5,878 bases of DNA, taken from contig JACRLA010000121.1 in assembly GCA_016215145.1 (NCBI GenBank), positions 1 through 5,878 of the forward strand, given 5' to 3'. Source of the DNA: Chloroflexota bacterium (GTDB lineage Bacteria; Chloroflexota; Anaerolineae; Anaerolineales; VGOW01). Every line of letters begins with the position of its first letter. Within the stretch, counting starts at the first letter, position 1. A program made the translations under genes and the position numbers. Under the pieces are notes generated by a model. It was not told the DNA's origin and ran no database searches. It was given only the letters and a program-made list of their open reading frames with translations. Shown piece after piece: positions 1 through 5,617 of the stretch.

Positions 1-350
1 GCGGTCTTAAGGATGGCGATAAAGTGCGCGTGTCGTCTGCCTCTAACACCGAAGGCGTGTGGGATTTTGGCAATGGACAAAATAATCCCATCGTAGGCAA
101 AGTGAAAACGACTCAGGGGATGCGTCCCGGCGTTATCGGCTTCTCACTTGGCTTTGGGCATTGGGCGTACGGCGCGCGCGACATTGCCATCAACGGCACG
201 GTGATCAAAGGCGATCCGAATCGTGTGCAAGGCATTCACGCCAACGCCGCGATGCGAGTCGATCCGTTCCTCAAGAACACAACGCTGACGGATCCGGTGG
301 GCGGGAGCGCGGTGTTCTATGACTCGAAGGTGAAACTGACAAAAGTGTAA
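1..350 (+). CDS. Molybdopterin-dependent oxidoreductase, C-terminal fragment (TtrA/PhsA/PsrA-like)
   Basis: This is the 3' end of a gene that begins outside the window; 115 codons are visible (frame starting at base 3), with a TAA stop at 348-350. The fragment opens with GLKDGDKVRVSSAS, the usual start of the C-terminal molybdopterin-dinucleotide-binding beta-barrel of the DMSO reductase superfamily. It continues with SLGFGHWAYG (visible residues 48-57), GIHANAAMR (77-85) and GGSAVFYDSKVKL near the end, which I associate with tetrathionate/polysulfide/thiosulfate reductase-type catalytic subunits. Such subunits bind a bis-MGD molybdenum or tungsten cofactor, usually carry an N-terminal Fe-S cluster, and work with an electron-transfer and a membrane subunit; none of those parts is visible here. 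The substrate cannot be assigned from this fragment. The gene ends just before a perfect hairpin and is followed by an FmdE-like gene on the same strand. The family call is fairly sure; the subfamily is inferred. Confidence 0.82.
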   Translation, partial: GLKDGDKVRVSSASNTEGVWDFGNGQNNPIVGKVKTTQGMRPGVIGFSLGFGHWAYGARDIAINGTVIKGDPNRVQGIHANAAMRVDPFLKNTTLTDPVGGSAVFYDSKVKLTKV

Positions 351-360
351 TGTTTGCAAT

Positions 361-393
361 AGACACCGAGTGTCTTTAAGACACTCGGTGTCT
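361..393 (+). repeat. Perfect 15-3-15 hairpin with nested palindromes, possible terminator
   Basis: Arms AGACACCGAGTGTCT (361-375) and AGACACTCGGTGTCT (379-393) are exact reverse complements around a TTA loop. Each arm is itself a 6-bp palindrome (AGACAC/GTGTCT) around a 3-nt centre, so the element can form one long hairpin or two small tandem ones. It lies 10 bp after the molybdoenzyme stop and 12 bp before the FmdE-like ATG. No T-run follows, so classic intrinsic termination is doubtful. The same architecture recurs at 4146-4178 with different sequence. Confidence 0.85.
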
Positions 394-405
394 TAACTTG
401 AAACA

Positions 406-1029
406 ATGCTCCCCCTTCAAACCCTCCTCGAAACATCCTCTCAACTCCACCGCCACCTCTGTCCGCGCCAAGTGTTGGGTGTGCGAATGGGAATGTGTGC
501 GGGAGAGATTCTGAATCTCGACCTGCCGCAAGAAAATAAACGACTCTATACGATCATGGAGACTGACGGTTGCGCCGCCGATGGCGTTTCAACAGCGACG
601 AACTGTTGGGTTGGGCGGCGCACCATGCGCGTGGAAGATTATGGCAAAGTGGCGGCGACATTCGTGGACACCAAAACGGGCGAAGCGATTCGCCTCGTGC
701 CGCGATCTGACGCGCGTTGTTTAGCCCGCGATTTCGCGCCTGAAGCAAAAAATAAATGGGAAGCGCAACTGCTTGGTTATCAACGAATGTCGAGTGAAAT
801 GTTATTCTCGGTTCACCCTGTTCAACTGCGCGTGCCGATTGAGCAGATCCTCAGCCGCGCTGGAGTGAAAGCAATTTGTGATATATGCGGCGAAGAGGTT
901 ATGAACGAGCGCGAAGTAATACGCGATGACATGACGCTGTGTAGATCGTGCGCCGGGGAGGGGTATTACTTGATGATGGCAGAGCGTGTGTTGCCTTCTA
1001 CCTGTTTACGTTTTGCTTCTTTCGTTTAA
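406..1029 (+). CDS. FmdE-family protein with C-terminal zinc ribbon
   Basis: A 207-residue protein of the FmdE family, named after a small protein encoded with molybdenum formylmethanofuran dehydrogenase in methanogens. Bacterial members occur widely and their biochemical role is poorly defined. The N-terminal part shows the family pattern: LHRHLCP (residues 14-20, with H17 and C19), GVRMG (25-29), METDGCAADGV (51-61, with C56) and C67, likely a metal-binding set. The C-terminus carries a zinc ribbon, CDIC (158-161) and CRSC (179-182). The gene follows a DMSO-reductase-family molybdoenzyme on the same strand, suggesting an accessory or electron-transfer link; that is inference. Formylmethanofuran chemistry is not implied, as no other Fwd/Fmd subunit is present. 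No clear Shine-Dalgarno precedes the ATG. The last 10 codons or so (TCLRFASFV) are read through the tail of the convergent ATPase gene, with a 32-bp overlap, and look non-conserved in character. Confidence 0.85.
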   Translation: MLPLQTLLETSSQLHRHLCPRQVLGVRMGMCAGEILNLDLPQENKRLYTIMETDGCAADGVSTATNCWVGRRTMRVEDYGKVAATFVDTKTGEAIRLVPRSDARCLARDFAPEAKNKWEAQLLGYQRMSSEMLFSVHPVQLRVPIEQILSRAGVKAICDICGEEVMNEREVIRDDMTLCRSCAGEGYYLMMAERVLPSTCLRFASFV

Positions 1030-3244
1030 ACGCCAACAACCTCAACCCATTCAGCGACACCAACACTGTGCTGCCTTCGTGTCCGATGACGGCGAGCGGC
1101 AGGGGGAGCGTAATAAAAATTGTGGTGATGATCAGTAGGACGATCATGCCGATGGAAAAAGCGAGATTGACGAAGAGAGTCTTTTGCGTTTTGCGACTCA
1201 GGGCAATGACATAAGGGATGTTAGTGAGATCGTCGGACATCAAGACCACGTCGGCGGTTTCGAGGGCAACGTCGGTGCCCGCCGCGCCCATGGCGATACC
1301 CACCGATGCCGCCGCCAACGCCGGCGCATCGTTCACCCCGTCGCCGACCATCGCCACACGCCCGTATTGTTGTTCCAACTTTTTCAGAATTTGCAATTTA
1401 TCTTCAGGCAACAGTCCGGCGTAATACTCGTCCACGCCCGCTTGTTTGGCGATTGCCTGCGCCACGCGATCATGATCGCCGGTCAACATGATCACTTTCT
1501 CCACGCCAAGCGATTTAAGATCGCGGATGACATCCGCCGAGTCTTTTCGCAACACGTCGGCGATGCCGATGGTGCCGATGAGATGCGCCACGCCGTTTTC
1601 CAGCCGCGCAACGGCGACAGACGTTTTGCCTTCGTCCTGCATCTGCTCTAAATGTTTTTGGGCGAGTTCCATGCCAACGGTTTTAAATGATTCGAAGTAA
1701 CGCAAGCTGCCCACGCATACATCCAACCTGTTCACGGTGGCGCGGACTCCTTTGCCCGTCTCCGATTGAAACACGGTTGCCTCAAACAATTTAATTCCGC
1801 GCGCGTTCGCCGTCTTCACAATCGCCTGTGCCAGTGGATGTTCCGATTTCGCTTCGACACTCGCCGCCAGTTTGAGCAATTCATTTTCATCGCCGTTCAA
1901 GCTGATCACTTTCACGTCGGTTACTTGCGGTTTGCCGAGCGTGAGCGTTCCGGTTTTATCAAACGCCACAACTTTAATGCCCGACGCTTCTTCGAGATAC
2001 ACGCCGCCTTTGAACAACACACCTTTGCGCGCCCCGTTGCCTATTGCCGAAAGAATCGAAGCGGGCGTGCTGATGACGAGCGCGCACGGCGACGCGCTGA
2101 CCATGAGAACCATCGCGCGATAAAACGCCGAATTAAATTTTTCGCCGAAGATGAAAATGGGGACGATGATCGCCAACGCGGTGAAGATGATCACGCCCAG
2201 CGCGTAATATTGCTCGAACTTATCAATCGTGCGTTGCGTCTTCGCCTTCTCGCTGTGCGCTTCTTCTACTAAGATAATCAATTTTGCAATCGTCGAGTCT
2301 TTCGCCAACTTGGTCACGCGAATCTCTAATCCGCCTTGTTGGATGCGCTCGCCGGGTCGCACAATCGCCACGTCGCCCACGATAATTTTTTCAATTGGCA
2401 AGATCACTGCCCGCCCGCCGCGCCGTATCAAGGCTTTGTTCGGGCGCAGTTTCATCAACGCTTTGATGGCGTTGCGTGTGCGATCCATTGCAAACGCTTG
2501 CAGCACGTTGGAGAGCGAGAAGAGAAACAACAACATCGCGCCCTCAAAGGGTGAGCCGACCACCCACGCGCCGGCCGCCGCTAACACCATGAGCAAGTCC
2601 ACATCAATCGTAAAGTGTCGCAGTGATTCGAGTCCGCCTTTGAGTCCGAAGACGCTGCCGGTGAAGTAGGCGATGGCGAAAAAGATAAAAGGGATGATCG
2701 GTTGGGCCTGCAGGTTTTCGGCGATGAGTCCGCCGAACATGGTGATAAAAGTGATGGCGGTGAAGATGGCTTCAATTCGATCTGCGGTGAACCACGCCAA
2801 AAAATTTTGCGGTGGCGCCGCCTCTGTTTCTTTGGCTTCGATCTTCACCCCGAAATTTTTCACTTGCTCCATAATTTGATCGGGCGTGATCAAACCGTTA
2901 TCGTAGGTGACGCTTAACACGCCGCCCATGTAGCTGGCGGTGGCGCGGCGCACGCCTTGAACTTTATTCATGCGATGTTCGATCTTCATCGCACAGGCTT
3001 CGCACGAGCGTCCGGTTTGCGGGGCGAGACGGAGCGTGCAGGTATCAAACCGTTGGCGCAGAGTCGGCTCCACCTTGCGCGCCAGAGTCACAATATCGGC
3101 GTCGGCAATCAAGTCGGGATCATATTCAAATGCTACTTGCTCGCGCGTGGTGTCCACCTGAATATCCACAATGCCTGCCTGGTCGGCGACGGCGTTGCTG
3201 ACGACTTCAAAACAATTTTCTTCTTCATCGGGTATAGAACTCAT
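998..3244 (-). CDS. P1B-type heavy-metal-translocating ATPase (P1B-4-like), lacking the TGES actuator loop
   Basis: A 748-residue membrane ATPase expected to export transition metals. Residues 1-65 resemble a degenerate ferredoxin-like domain without CxxC. Residues 69-135 form an HMA domain with C81-E-A-C84. About eight hydrophobic helices follow (roughly 155-176, 182-200, 214-231, 233-251, 347-368, 374-398, 687-711, 712-735). Catalytic parts present are DKTGTLT with D429 (phosphorylated Asp), SEHP with H469-P470, TGD at 588-590 and GDGVND at 634-639. The transport site is S385-P-C387 instead of CPC, with H722-E-G-S-T726 in the last helix; SPC plus HEGGT-like motifs mark the P1B-4 group (Co, Fe or Zn export). 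The oddity is in the actuator domain: GERI (298-301) runs directly into QQGGLEIRVTKLAKD, skipping about 38 residues that normally include PVDG and the TGES phosphatase loop. No TGE occurs anywhere in the protein. The start ATG has a good Shine-Dalgarno. The gene converges on and overlaps the FmdE-like gene by 32 bp. Confidence 0.93.
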   Translation of the reverse strand: MSSIPDEEENCFEVVSNAVADQAGIVDIQVDTTREQVAFEYDPDLIADADIVTLARKVEPTLRQRFDTCTLRLAPQTGRSCEACAMKIEHRMNKVQGVRRATASYMGGVLSVTYDNGLITPDQIMEQVKNFGVKIEAKETEAAPPQNFLAWFTADRIEAIFTAITFITMFGGLIAENLQAQPIIPFIFFAIAYFTGSVFGLKGGLESLRHFTIDVDLLMVLAAAGAWVVGSPFEGAMLLFLFSLSNVLQAFAMDRTRNAIKALMKLRPNKALIRRGGRAVILPIEKIIVGDVAIVRPGERIQQGGLEIRVTKLAKDSTIAKLIILVEEAHSEKAKTQRTIDKFEQYYALGVIIFTALAIIVPIFIFGEKFNSAFYRAMVLMVSASPCALVISTPASILSAIGNGARKGVLFKGGVYLEEASGIKVVAFDKTGTLTLGKPQVTDVKVISLNGDENELLKLAASVEAKSEHPLAQAIVKTANARGIKLFEATVFQSETGKGVRATVNRLDVCVGSLRYFESFKTVGMELAQKHLEQMQDEGKTSVAVARLENGVAHLIGTIGIADVLRKDSADVIRDLKSLGVEKVIMLTGDHDRVAQAIAKQAGVDEYYAGLLPEDKLQILKKLEQQYGRVAMVGDGVNDAPALAAASVGIAMGAAGTDVALETADVVLMSDDLTNIPYVIALSRKTQKTLFVNLAFSIGMIVLLIITTIFITLPLPLAVIGHEGSTVLVSLNGLRLLAFKRKKQNVNR

Positions 3245-3252
3245 GCTGTTGT

Positions 3253-3258
3253 TCCTTC
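3253..3258 (-). promoter_or_regulatory. Shine-Dalgarno site of the metal ATPase
   Basis: On the minus strand, GAAGGA lies 8 nt upstream of the ATG at 3244. It supports that start and is the clearest ribosome-binding site in the window; most other genes here lack one. Confidence 0.7.
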
Positions 3259-3265
3259 GCCGCCG

Positions 3266-3271
3266 ATTATA
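3266..3271 (-). promoter_or_regulatory. -10 box (TATAAT) of the metal ATPase
   Basis: An exact TATAAT on the minus strand predicts a transcript start near 3259, giving a leader of about 15 nt that contains the GAAGGA site. No convincing -35 hexamer is seen 16-18 bp further upstream. The box sits inside AGTTATAATCG, which is repeated in inverted orientation at 3314-3324. Confidence 0.6.
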
Positions 3272-3315
3272 ACTCTGGCGGGAATTTGATACGTTATCTT
3301 TGCCTTAAGTGAAGT

Positions 3316-3321
3316 TATAAT
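3316..3321 (+). promoter_or_regulatory. -10 box (TATAAT) of the purine nucleoside phosphorylase
   Basis: An exact TATAAT on the plus strand predicts a transcript start around 3327-3329. That is almost exactly where homology to the phosphorylase N-terminus begins (QESAAYIRSR, from 3328), so the mRNA would be leaderless or nearly so. No clear -35 hexamer is seen; TTGATA at 3286-3291 lies 24 bp away, which is too far. Confidence 0.55.
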
Positions 3322-3384
3322 CGTGATCAAGAATCTGCCGCCTACATTCGCTCGCGCACAAAACATCAGCCGAAGATCGCGCTT

Positions 3385-4140
3385 GTGTTGGGTTCAGGCT
3401 TTGGCGAACTGGCGGACGCCGTGCAGAACGCCGATATTATTTCTTCAAAAGATATTCCACACTGGCCGCCATCTACGGTGGAAGGGCACAGCGGTCAGTT
3501 AGTGATCGGTGTGTTGGAAGGCAAAACGGTTTTGGTTCAACAAGGGCGCGCGCATTATTACGAAGGTCATTCGATTCACCAAGTGACTCTGCCGGTGCGC
3601 GCGATGCGCGAACTCGGCATCACCCACGTCTTCTTTACCAATGCGGCTGGCGGCATCAATCAATCGTTCAAAAACGCCGACCTGATGGCGATCACCGATC
3701 ACATTAACTTTTTAGGATTCGGCGGCGTGAGTCCGCTGCGTGGTCCCAACGATCCCACTTTGGGTCCGCGCTTCTTGGATATGTTGAACGCTTACGACAA
3801 AGATTTGCGCGCGCTGGCTGTGAACGTTGCCAAAGAAGCGGGCATTGATCTTAAGCAAGGCGTGTACGGCGCGTTGGCAGGACCCACGTTTGAGAGTAAC
3901 GCCGAATTGCGATTTTTAAAAATTGCCGGTTGTGATGCGGTGGGGATGTCCACCGCCTCGGAAGTGATCGTGGCGCGGCACGGCGGCATGAAGGTGCTGG
4001 CGATCTCCGGCATCAGCAACATGGTGAACTTGGACGGCAACACGCCGACGGATCACGAAGAGGTGTTGGCAACCGGAAAAATTCTCGCGCCGAAGTTGAT
4101 GACGGTGTTGAGGGGAGTGTTGAAGAATTTAGAGATTTAG
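3385..4140 (+). CDS. Purine nucleoside phosphorylase (trimeric PNP/MTAP family)
   Basis: Catalyses phosphorolysis of purine nucleosides to the free base and (deoxy)ribose-1-phosphate in purine salvage; cytoplasmic. From the GTG at 3385 it has 251 residues: GSGFG phosphate loop (3-7), QGRAHYYEG (53-61, with R55 and H57), TNAAGG (85-90), GPTFE (166-170, with F169 and E170), GMST (187-190), ISN (210-212, with N212) and DHEEVL (223-228, with H224). E170 and N212 match the base-contact pair of 6-oxopurine-specific enzymes, so inosine/guanosine is favoured over methylthioadenosine. The start is problematic: the same frame continues upstream as QESAAYIRSRTKHQPKIALV (from 3328), which matches the usual family N-terminus, but has no ATG, GTG or TTG before the TGA at 3310-3312. 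The GTG at 3385 would remove about 20 conserved residues. ATT at 3346, or a one-base indel joining the GTG at 3324, are alternatives. A 33-nt hairpin follows the stop. Confidence 0.93.
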   Translation: MLGSGFGELADAVQNADIISSKDIPHWPPSTVEGHSGQLVIGVLEGKTVLVQQGRAHYYEGHSIHQVTLPVRAMRELGITHVFFTNAAGGINQSFKNADLMAITDHINFLGFGGVSPLRGPNDPTLGPRFLDMLNAYDKDLRALAVNVAKEAGIDLKQGVYGALAGPTFESNAELRFLKIAGCDAVGMSTASEVIVARHGGMKVLAISGISNMVNLDGNTPTDHEEVLATGKILAPKLMTVLRGVLKNLEI

Positions 4141-4145
4141 CACAC

Positions 4146-4178
4146 AGACTTCCGAAGTCTCGAAGACTTCGGAAGTCT
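4146..4178 (+). repeat. Perfect 15-3-15 hairpin with nested palindromes, possible terminator
   Basis: Arms AGACTTCCGAAGTCT (4146-4160) and AGACTTCGGAAGTCT (4164-4178) are exact reverse complements around a CGA loop. Each arm is a 6-bp palindrome (AGACTT/AAGTCT) around a 3-nt centre. Its total length, arm length, loop length and terminal AGAC/GTCT match those of the element at 361-393, while the inner bases differ in a compensated way. It starts 5 bp after the phosphorylase stop and ends 10 bp before the next ATG. No T-run follows. Confidence 0.85.
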
Positions 4179-4188
4179 AGGTTACTCC

Positions 4189-4932
4189 ATGCAGCGACTC
4201 GCCGATGCGATCCTATTGTTTGTCACGTATCAAAGGTGGATCTATATCGCGTTGGCATTGCTCGGCGTGGTGTTGGTGTTAGTGTGGTGGTGGGCCGGAC
4301 ACAAACTGCGTTACAAAATTTTTGGTTTGGAACGCGAGTCGTTAAAGAACTTGCGCGCCCGTTCGATGACCAGTTTGATGATGGCGATCTGTATCGGCGT
4401 TTCGATCTGGATGATCAACTCCTTCATCGCTCCGAATTTAAGTGAGTTGATGGGAGTCCCCTTTACGCCGACTCCTCCAAAAGCAACAAACATCCCTGCG
4501 CCAACCGTCACCGCGCCTGTGGTGCTGCCCGGATTCCAAACCCCGACCAGCCAAGCCACCACGGGACCCACGCCGACAAAAACAAAAGTGCCCGCCGGTG
4601 GTTCGGGATGTTTGAATCCAAAAGCCGGAATCACCAGCCCCATCCCCGGCTCGATCTTGTCGGGCGAAATTGAAGTGCGCGGCAACACCACGATTGACAA
4701 CTTTGCATTCTACGTGGTTCAAGTTTCATCACTGGGTCAAAATTGGCTCACAGTGATCACCGATAAAAAACCTTTGTTGAATGGCTCGTTAGGCAAATGG
4801 GATACACGCTTGCAAACCCCCGGCGAATACGCCTTGCGGTTAGTTGTCTACGACTCCACCGGAAAATTTCCCGAACCCTGCACCATCCCCATCACCATTG
4901 TGCCATTGCCGACGAAAACGCCAGAACCATAA
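4189..4932 (+). CDS. Two-helix membrane protein with Pro/Thr-rich linker and C-terminal beta-rich domain (hypothetical)
   Basis: I do not recognise a named family for this 247-residue protein. It has two hydrophobic segments (about 17-36 and 62-80) separated by a basic loop (KLRYKIFGLERESLKNLRARS). A low-complexity linker rich in Pro, Thr and Ala follows (about 91-136). The C-terminal part (about 139-240) has alternating hydrophobic strands: SPIPGSILSGEIEVRG, NFAFYVVQVS, a WDT turn (204-206), then EYALRLVVYDSTGKF. This pattern resembles extracellular Ig-like or fibronectin-like sandwiches. C141 and C231 bracket this domain and could form a disulfide, which fits an exterior location. The linker looks like a cell-surface spacer and may be O-glycosylated. 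A membrane-anchored surface or envelope role is inference. No Shine-Dalgarno is evident; the ATG lies 10 bp after a hairpin. The gene is co-directional with the phosphorylase. Confidence 0.75.
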   Translation: MQRLADAILLFVTYQRWIYIALALLGVVLVLVWWWAGHKLRYKIFGLERESLKNLRARSMTSLMMAICIGVSIWMINSFIAPNLSELMGVPFTPTPPKATNIPAPTVTAPVVLPGFQTPTSQATTGPTPTKTKVPAGGSGCLNPKAGITSPIPGSILSGEIEVRGNTTIDNFAFYVVQVSSLGQNWLTVITDKKPLLNGSLGKWDTRLQTPGEYALRLVVYDSTGKFPEPCTIPITIVPLPTKTPEP

Positions 4933-4944
4933 AGAGATTGGGGA

Positions 4945-4984
4945 TTGGAGATTAGAGATTGAATCTCCAATCTCTAATCTCCAA
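4945..4984. repeat. Perfect 17-bp inverted repeat built from GAGATT heptads, possible terminator
   Basis: Arms TTGGAGATTAGAGATTG (4945-4961) and CAATCTCTAATCTCCAA (4968-4984) pair perfectly around a 6-nt loop. Internally the right side is a run of AATCTC units at 4962, 4969 and 4976 (7-bp period), mirrored on the left by GAGATT at 4948 and 4955, with another copy at 4934. It lies 12 bp after the membrane-protein stop and ends 21 bp before the -10 box of the acetyltransferase. Termination of the upstream transcript is plausible but no T-run is present. Confidence 0.8.
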
Positions 4985-5005
4985 CATCCAGCCTCTATCC
5001 TCTAG

Positions 5006-5011
5006 TATACT
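5006..5011 (+). promoter_or_regulatory. -10 box (TATACT) positioned for a leaderless mRNA
   Basis: TATACT ends 6 nt before the ATG at 5018, so transcription would begin at or next to the A of the start codon. There is no room for a Shine-Dalgarno and none is seen (TTCCCC precedes the ATG). No good -35 hexamer is visible. The geometry is typical of leaderless genes. Confidence 0.6.
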
Positions 5012-5017
5012 TTCCCC

Positions 5018-5563
5018 ATGTCCGACCGTCTCCCCGTTATCGTCCGTCCGGCGCGTTCCGATGATATTCGCGCCATCATTGATTTCGATTCGAGTTACGC
5101 CACCGATTACGTTTGGCAAATGGAATTTCGTGAAGACGAAGGCGCGGTCACGTCGGTCTTTCGCAAAGTGCGTTTGCCGCGCTCGATGCGCGTCATTTAT
5201 CCGCGTGACACCGCCACGCTCGCCGATCAATGGACTCATCGCCGTCTCTTCATCGTCGCCGAAGTGCAAGCGCATGTGCGCGGCTACTTAAGCATCACCG
5301 ATGGCACGATCCACGATACGGCTTGGGTCGCCGAATTTGCGGTCGAGCGCAAAGTGCGGAAGGTAGGCATCGGCACAGCGTTGATCTCCTCCGCCGTAGA
5401 TTGGGCGCGCAAGGCAGGCAAACGGCGACTCATCATCGAAGTGCAATCCAAAAATTATCCGGCGATCTGCTTCTGCCAAAAACACGGCTTCGTTTTTTGT
5501 GGATACAGTGATCGCTATTTTGCCAATCAAGATATCGCAGTGTTTTTTGGAATGTCGCTCTGA
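5018..5563 (+). CDS. GNAT family N-acetyltransferase
   Basis: A 181-residue GCN5-related acetyltransferase that would transfer an acetyl group from acetyl-CoA to an amine. The N-terminus (VIVRPARSDDIRAIIDFD, 7-24) is the usual beta1-alpha1 unit. The beta4 strand is WVAEFAVE (103-110). The acetyl-CoA pyrophosphate loop follows at R114-K-V-G-I-G119 (R/Q-x-x-G-x-G/A). Motif B is NYPAICFCQKHGF (146-158), the common N-x-x-A-x-x-x-x-x-x-x-G-F pattern. The C-terminal pattern recalls streptothricin-acetyltransferase-like GNATs, but the substrate cannot be assigned. Three cysteines cluster at 151, 153 and 161, which is mildly unusual. The ATG is supported by the -10 box 6 nt upstream (leaderless). The gene is followed by a hairpin and a pyrimidine-rich repeat tract, so it is probably monocistronic. 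Confidence 0.87.
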   Translation: MSDRLPVIVRPARSDDIRAIIDFDSSYATDYVWQMEFREDEGAVTSVFRKVRLPRSMRVIYPRDTATLADQWTHRRLFIVAEVQAHVRGYLSITDGTIHDTAWVAEFAVERKVRKVGIGTALISSAVDWARKAGKRRLIIEVQSKNYPAICFCQKHGFVFCGYSDRYFANQDIAVFFGMSL

Positions 5564-5575
5564 CCTCACCCCCAA

Positions 5576-5614
5576 CCCCTCTCCTGAAAAGGGAACCACT
5601 TTTCAGGAGAGGGG
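5576..5614 (+). repeat. Perfect 16-bp inverted repeat, probable terminator or dispersed repeat
   Basis: Arms CCCCTCTCCTGAAAAG (5576-5591) and CTTTTCAGGAGAGGGG (5599-5614) pair perfectly around GGAACCA. It begins 12 bp after the acetyltransferase stop. The lead-in CTCACCCCCAACCCCTCTCC is a sequence I associate with dispersed intergenic repeats in several bacterial genomes; that is recollection, not a search. A T-rich tract follows (GATTTCCTTGTTTCC), so it could terminate transcription. Confidence 0.82.
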
Positions 5615-5617
5615 AGA

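Larger units (their letters stand above)
3264..3324. repeat. 11-bp inverted repeat spanning the divergent promoter region
   Basis: AGTTATAATCG occurs on the plus strand at 3314-3324 and on the minus strand at 3274-3264, separated by 39 bp. Both copies contain the -10 box of the gene they face, so the repeat may simply reflect two similar promoters. The identity extends two or three bases beyond each hexamer on either side, so a shared regulator or a shared extended -10 preference is possible. Confidence 0.55.

Noticed and set aside
1184..2887. Several plus-strand open frames (for example 1184-1651, 1766-2272, 2229-2669) opposite the ATPase
   Set aside because: They lie entirely within the strongly supported minus-strand ATPase, and their translations are rich in Arg, His, Ala and Phe, typical of reverse-strand shadows, with no recognisable motif.
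3286..3291. TTGATA as the -35 box of the phosphorylase promoter
   Set aside because: The spacer to TATAAT at 3316 would be 24 bp, too long for a standard promoter.
3385..4140. Methylthioadenosine phosphorylase identity for the phosphorylase gene
   Set aside because: The positions that distinguish the two groups carry Glu (E170) and Asn (N212), as in 6-oxopurine-specific phosphorylases, not the Ser/Asp expected of the methylthioadenosine enzymes.
4311..4722. Two minus-strand open frames opposite the Pro/Thr-rich membrane protein
   Set aside because: They are shadows created by the repetitive Pro/Thr codons of the linker; no start signal or family resemblance is seen.
4952..5291. Open frames on both strands over the acetyltransferase promoter and 5' half (4952-5275 minus; 4959-5291 plus)
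   Set aside because: They run through the inverted repeat and overlap the GNAT gene, and the translations show no domain pattern.
361..5614. Insertion-sequence or miniature transposon ends
   Set aside because: The inverted repeats are compact hairpins with 3-7 nt loops, no flanking target duplication was seen, and no transposase is present.
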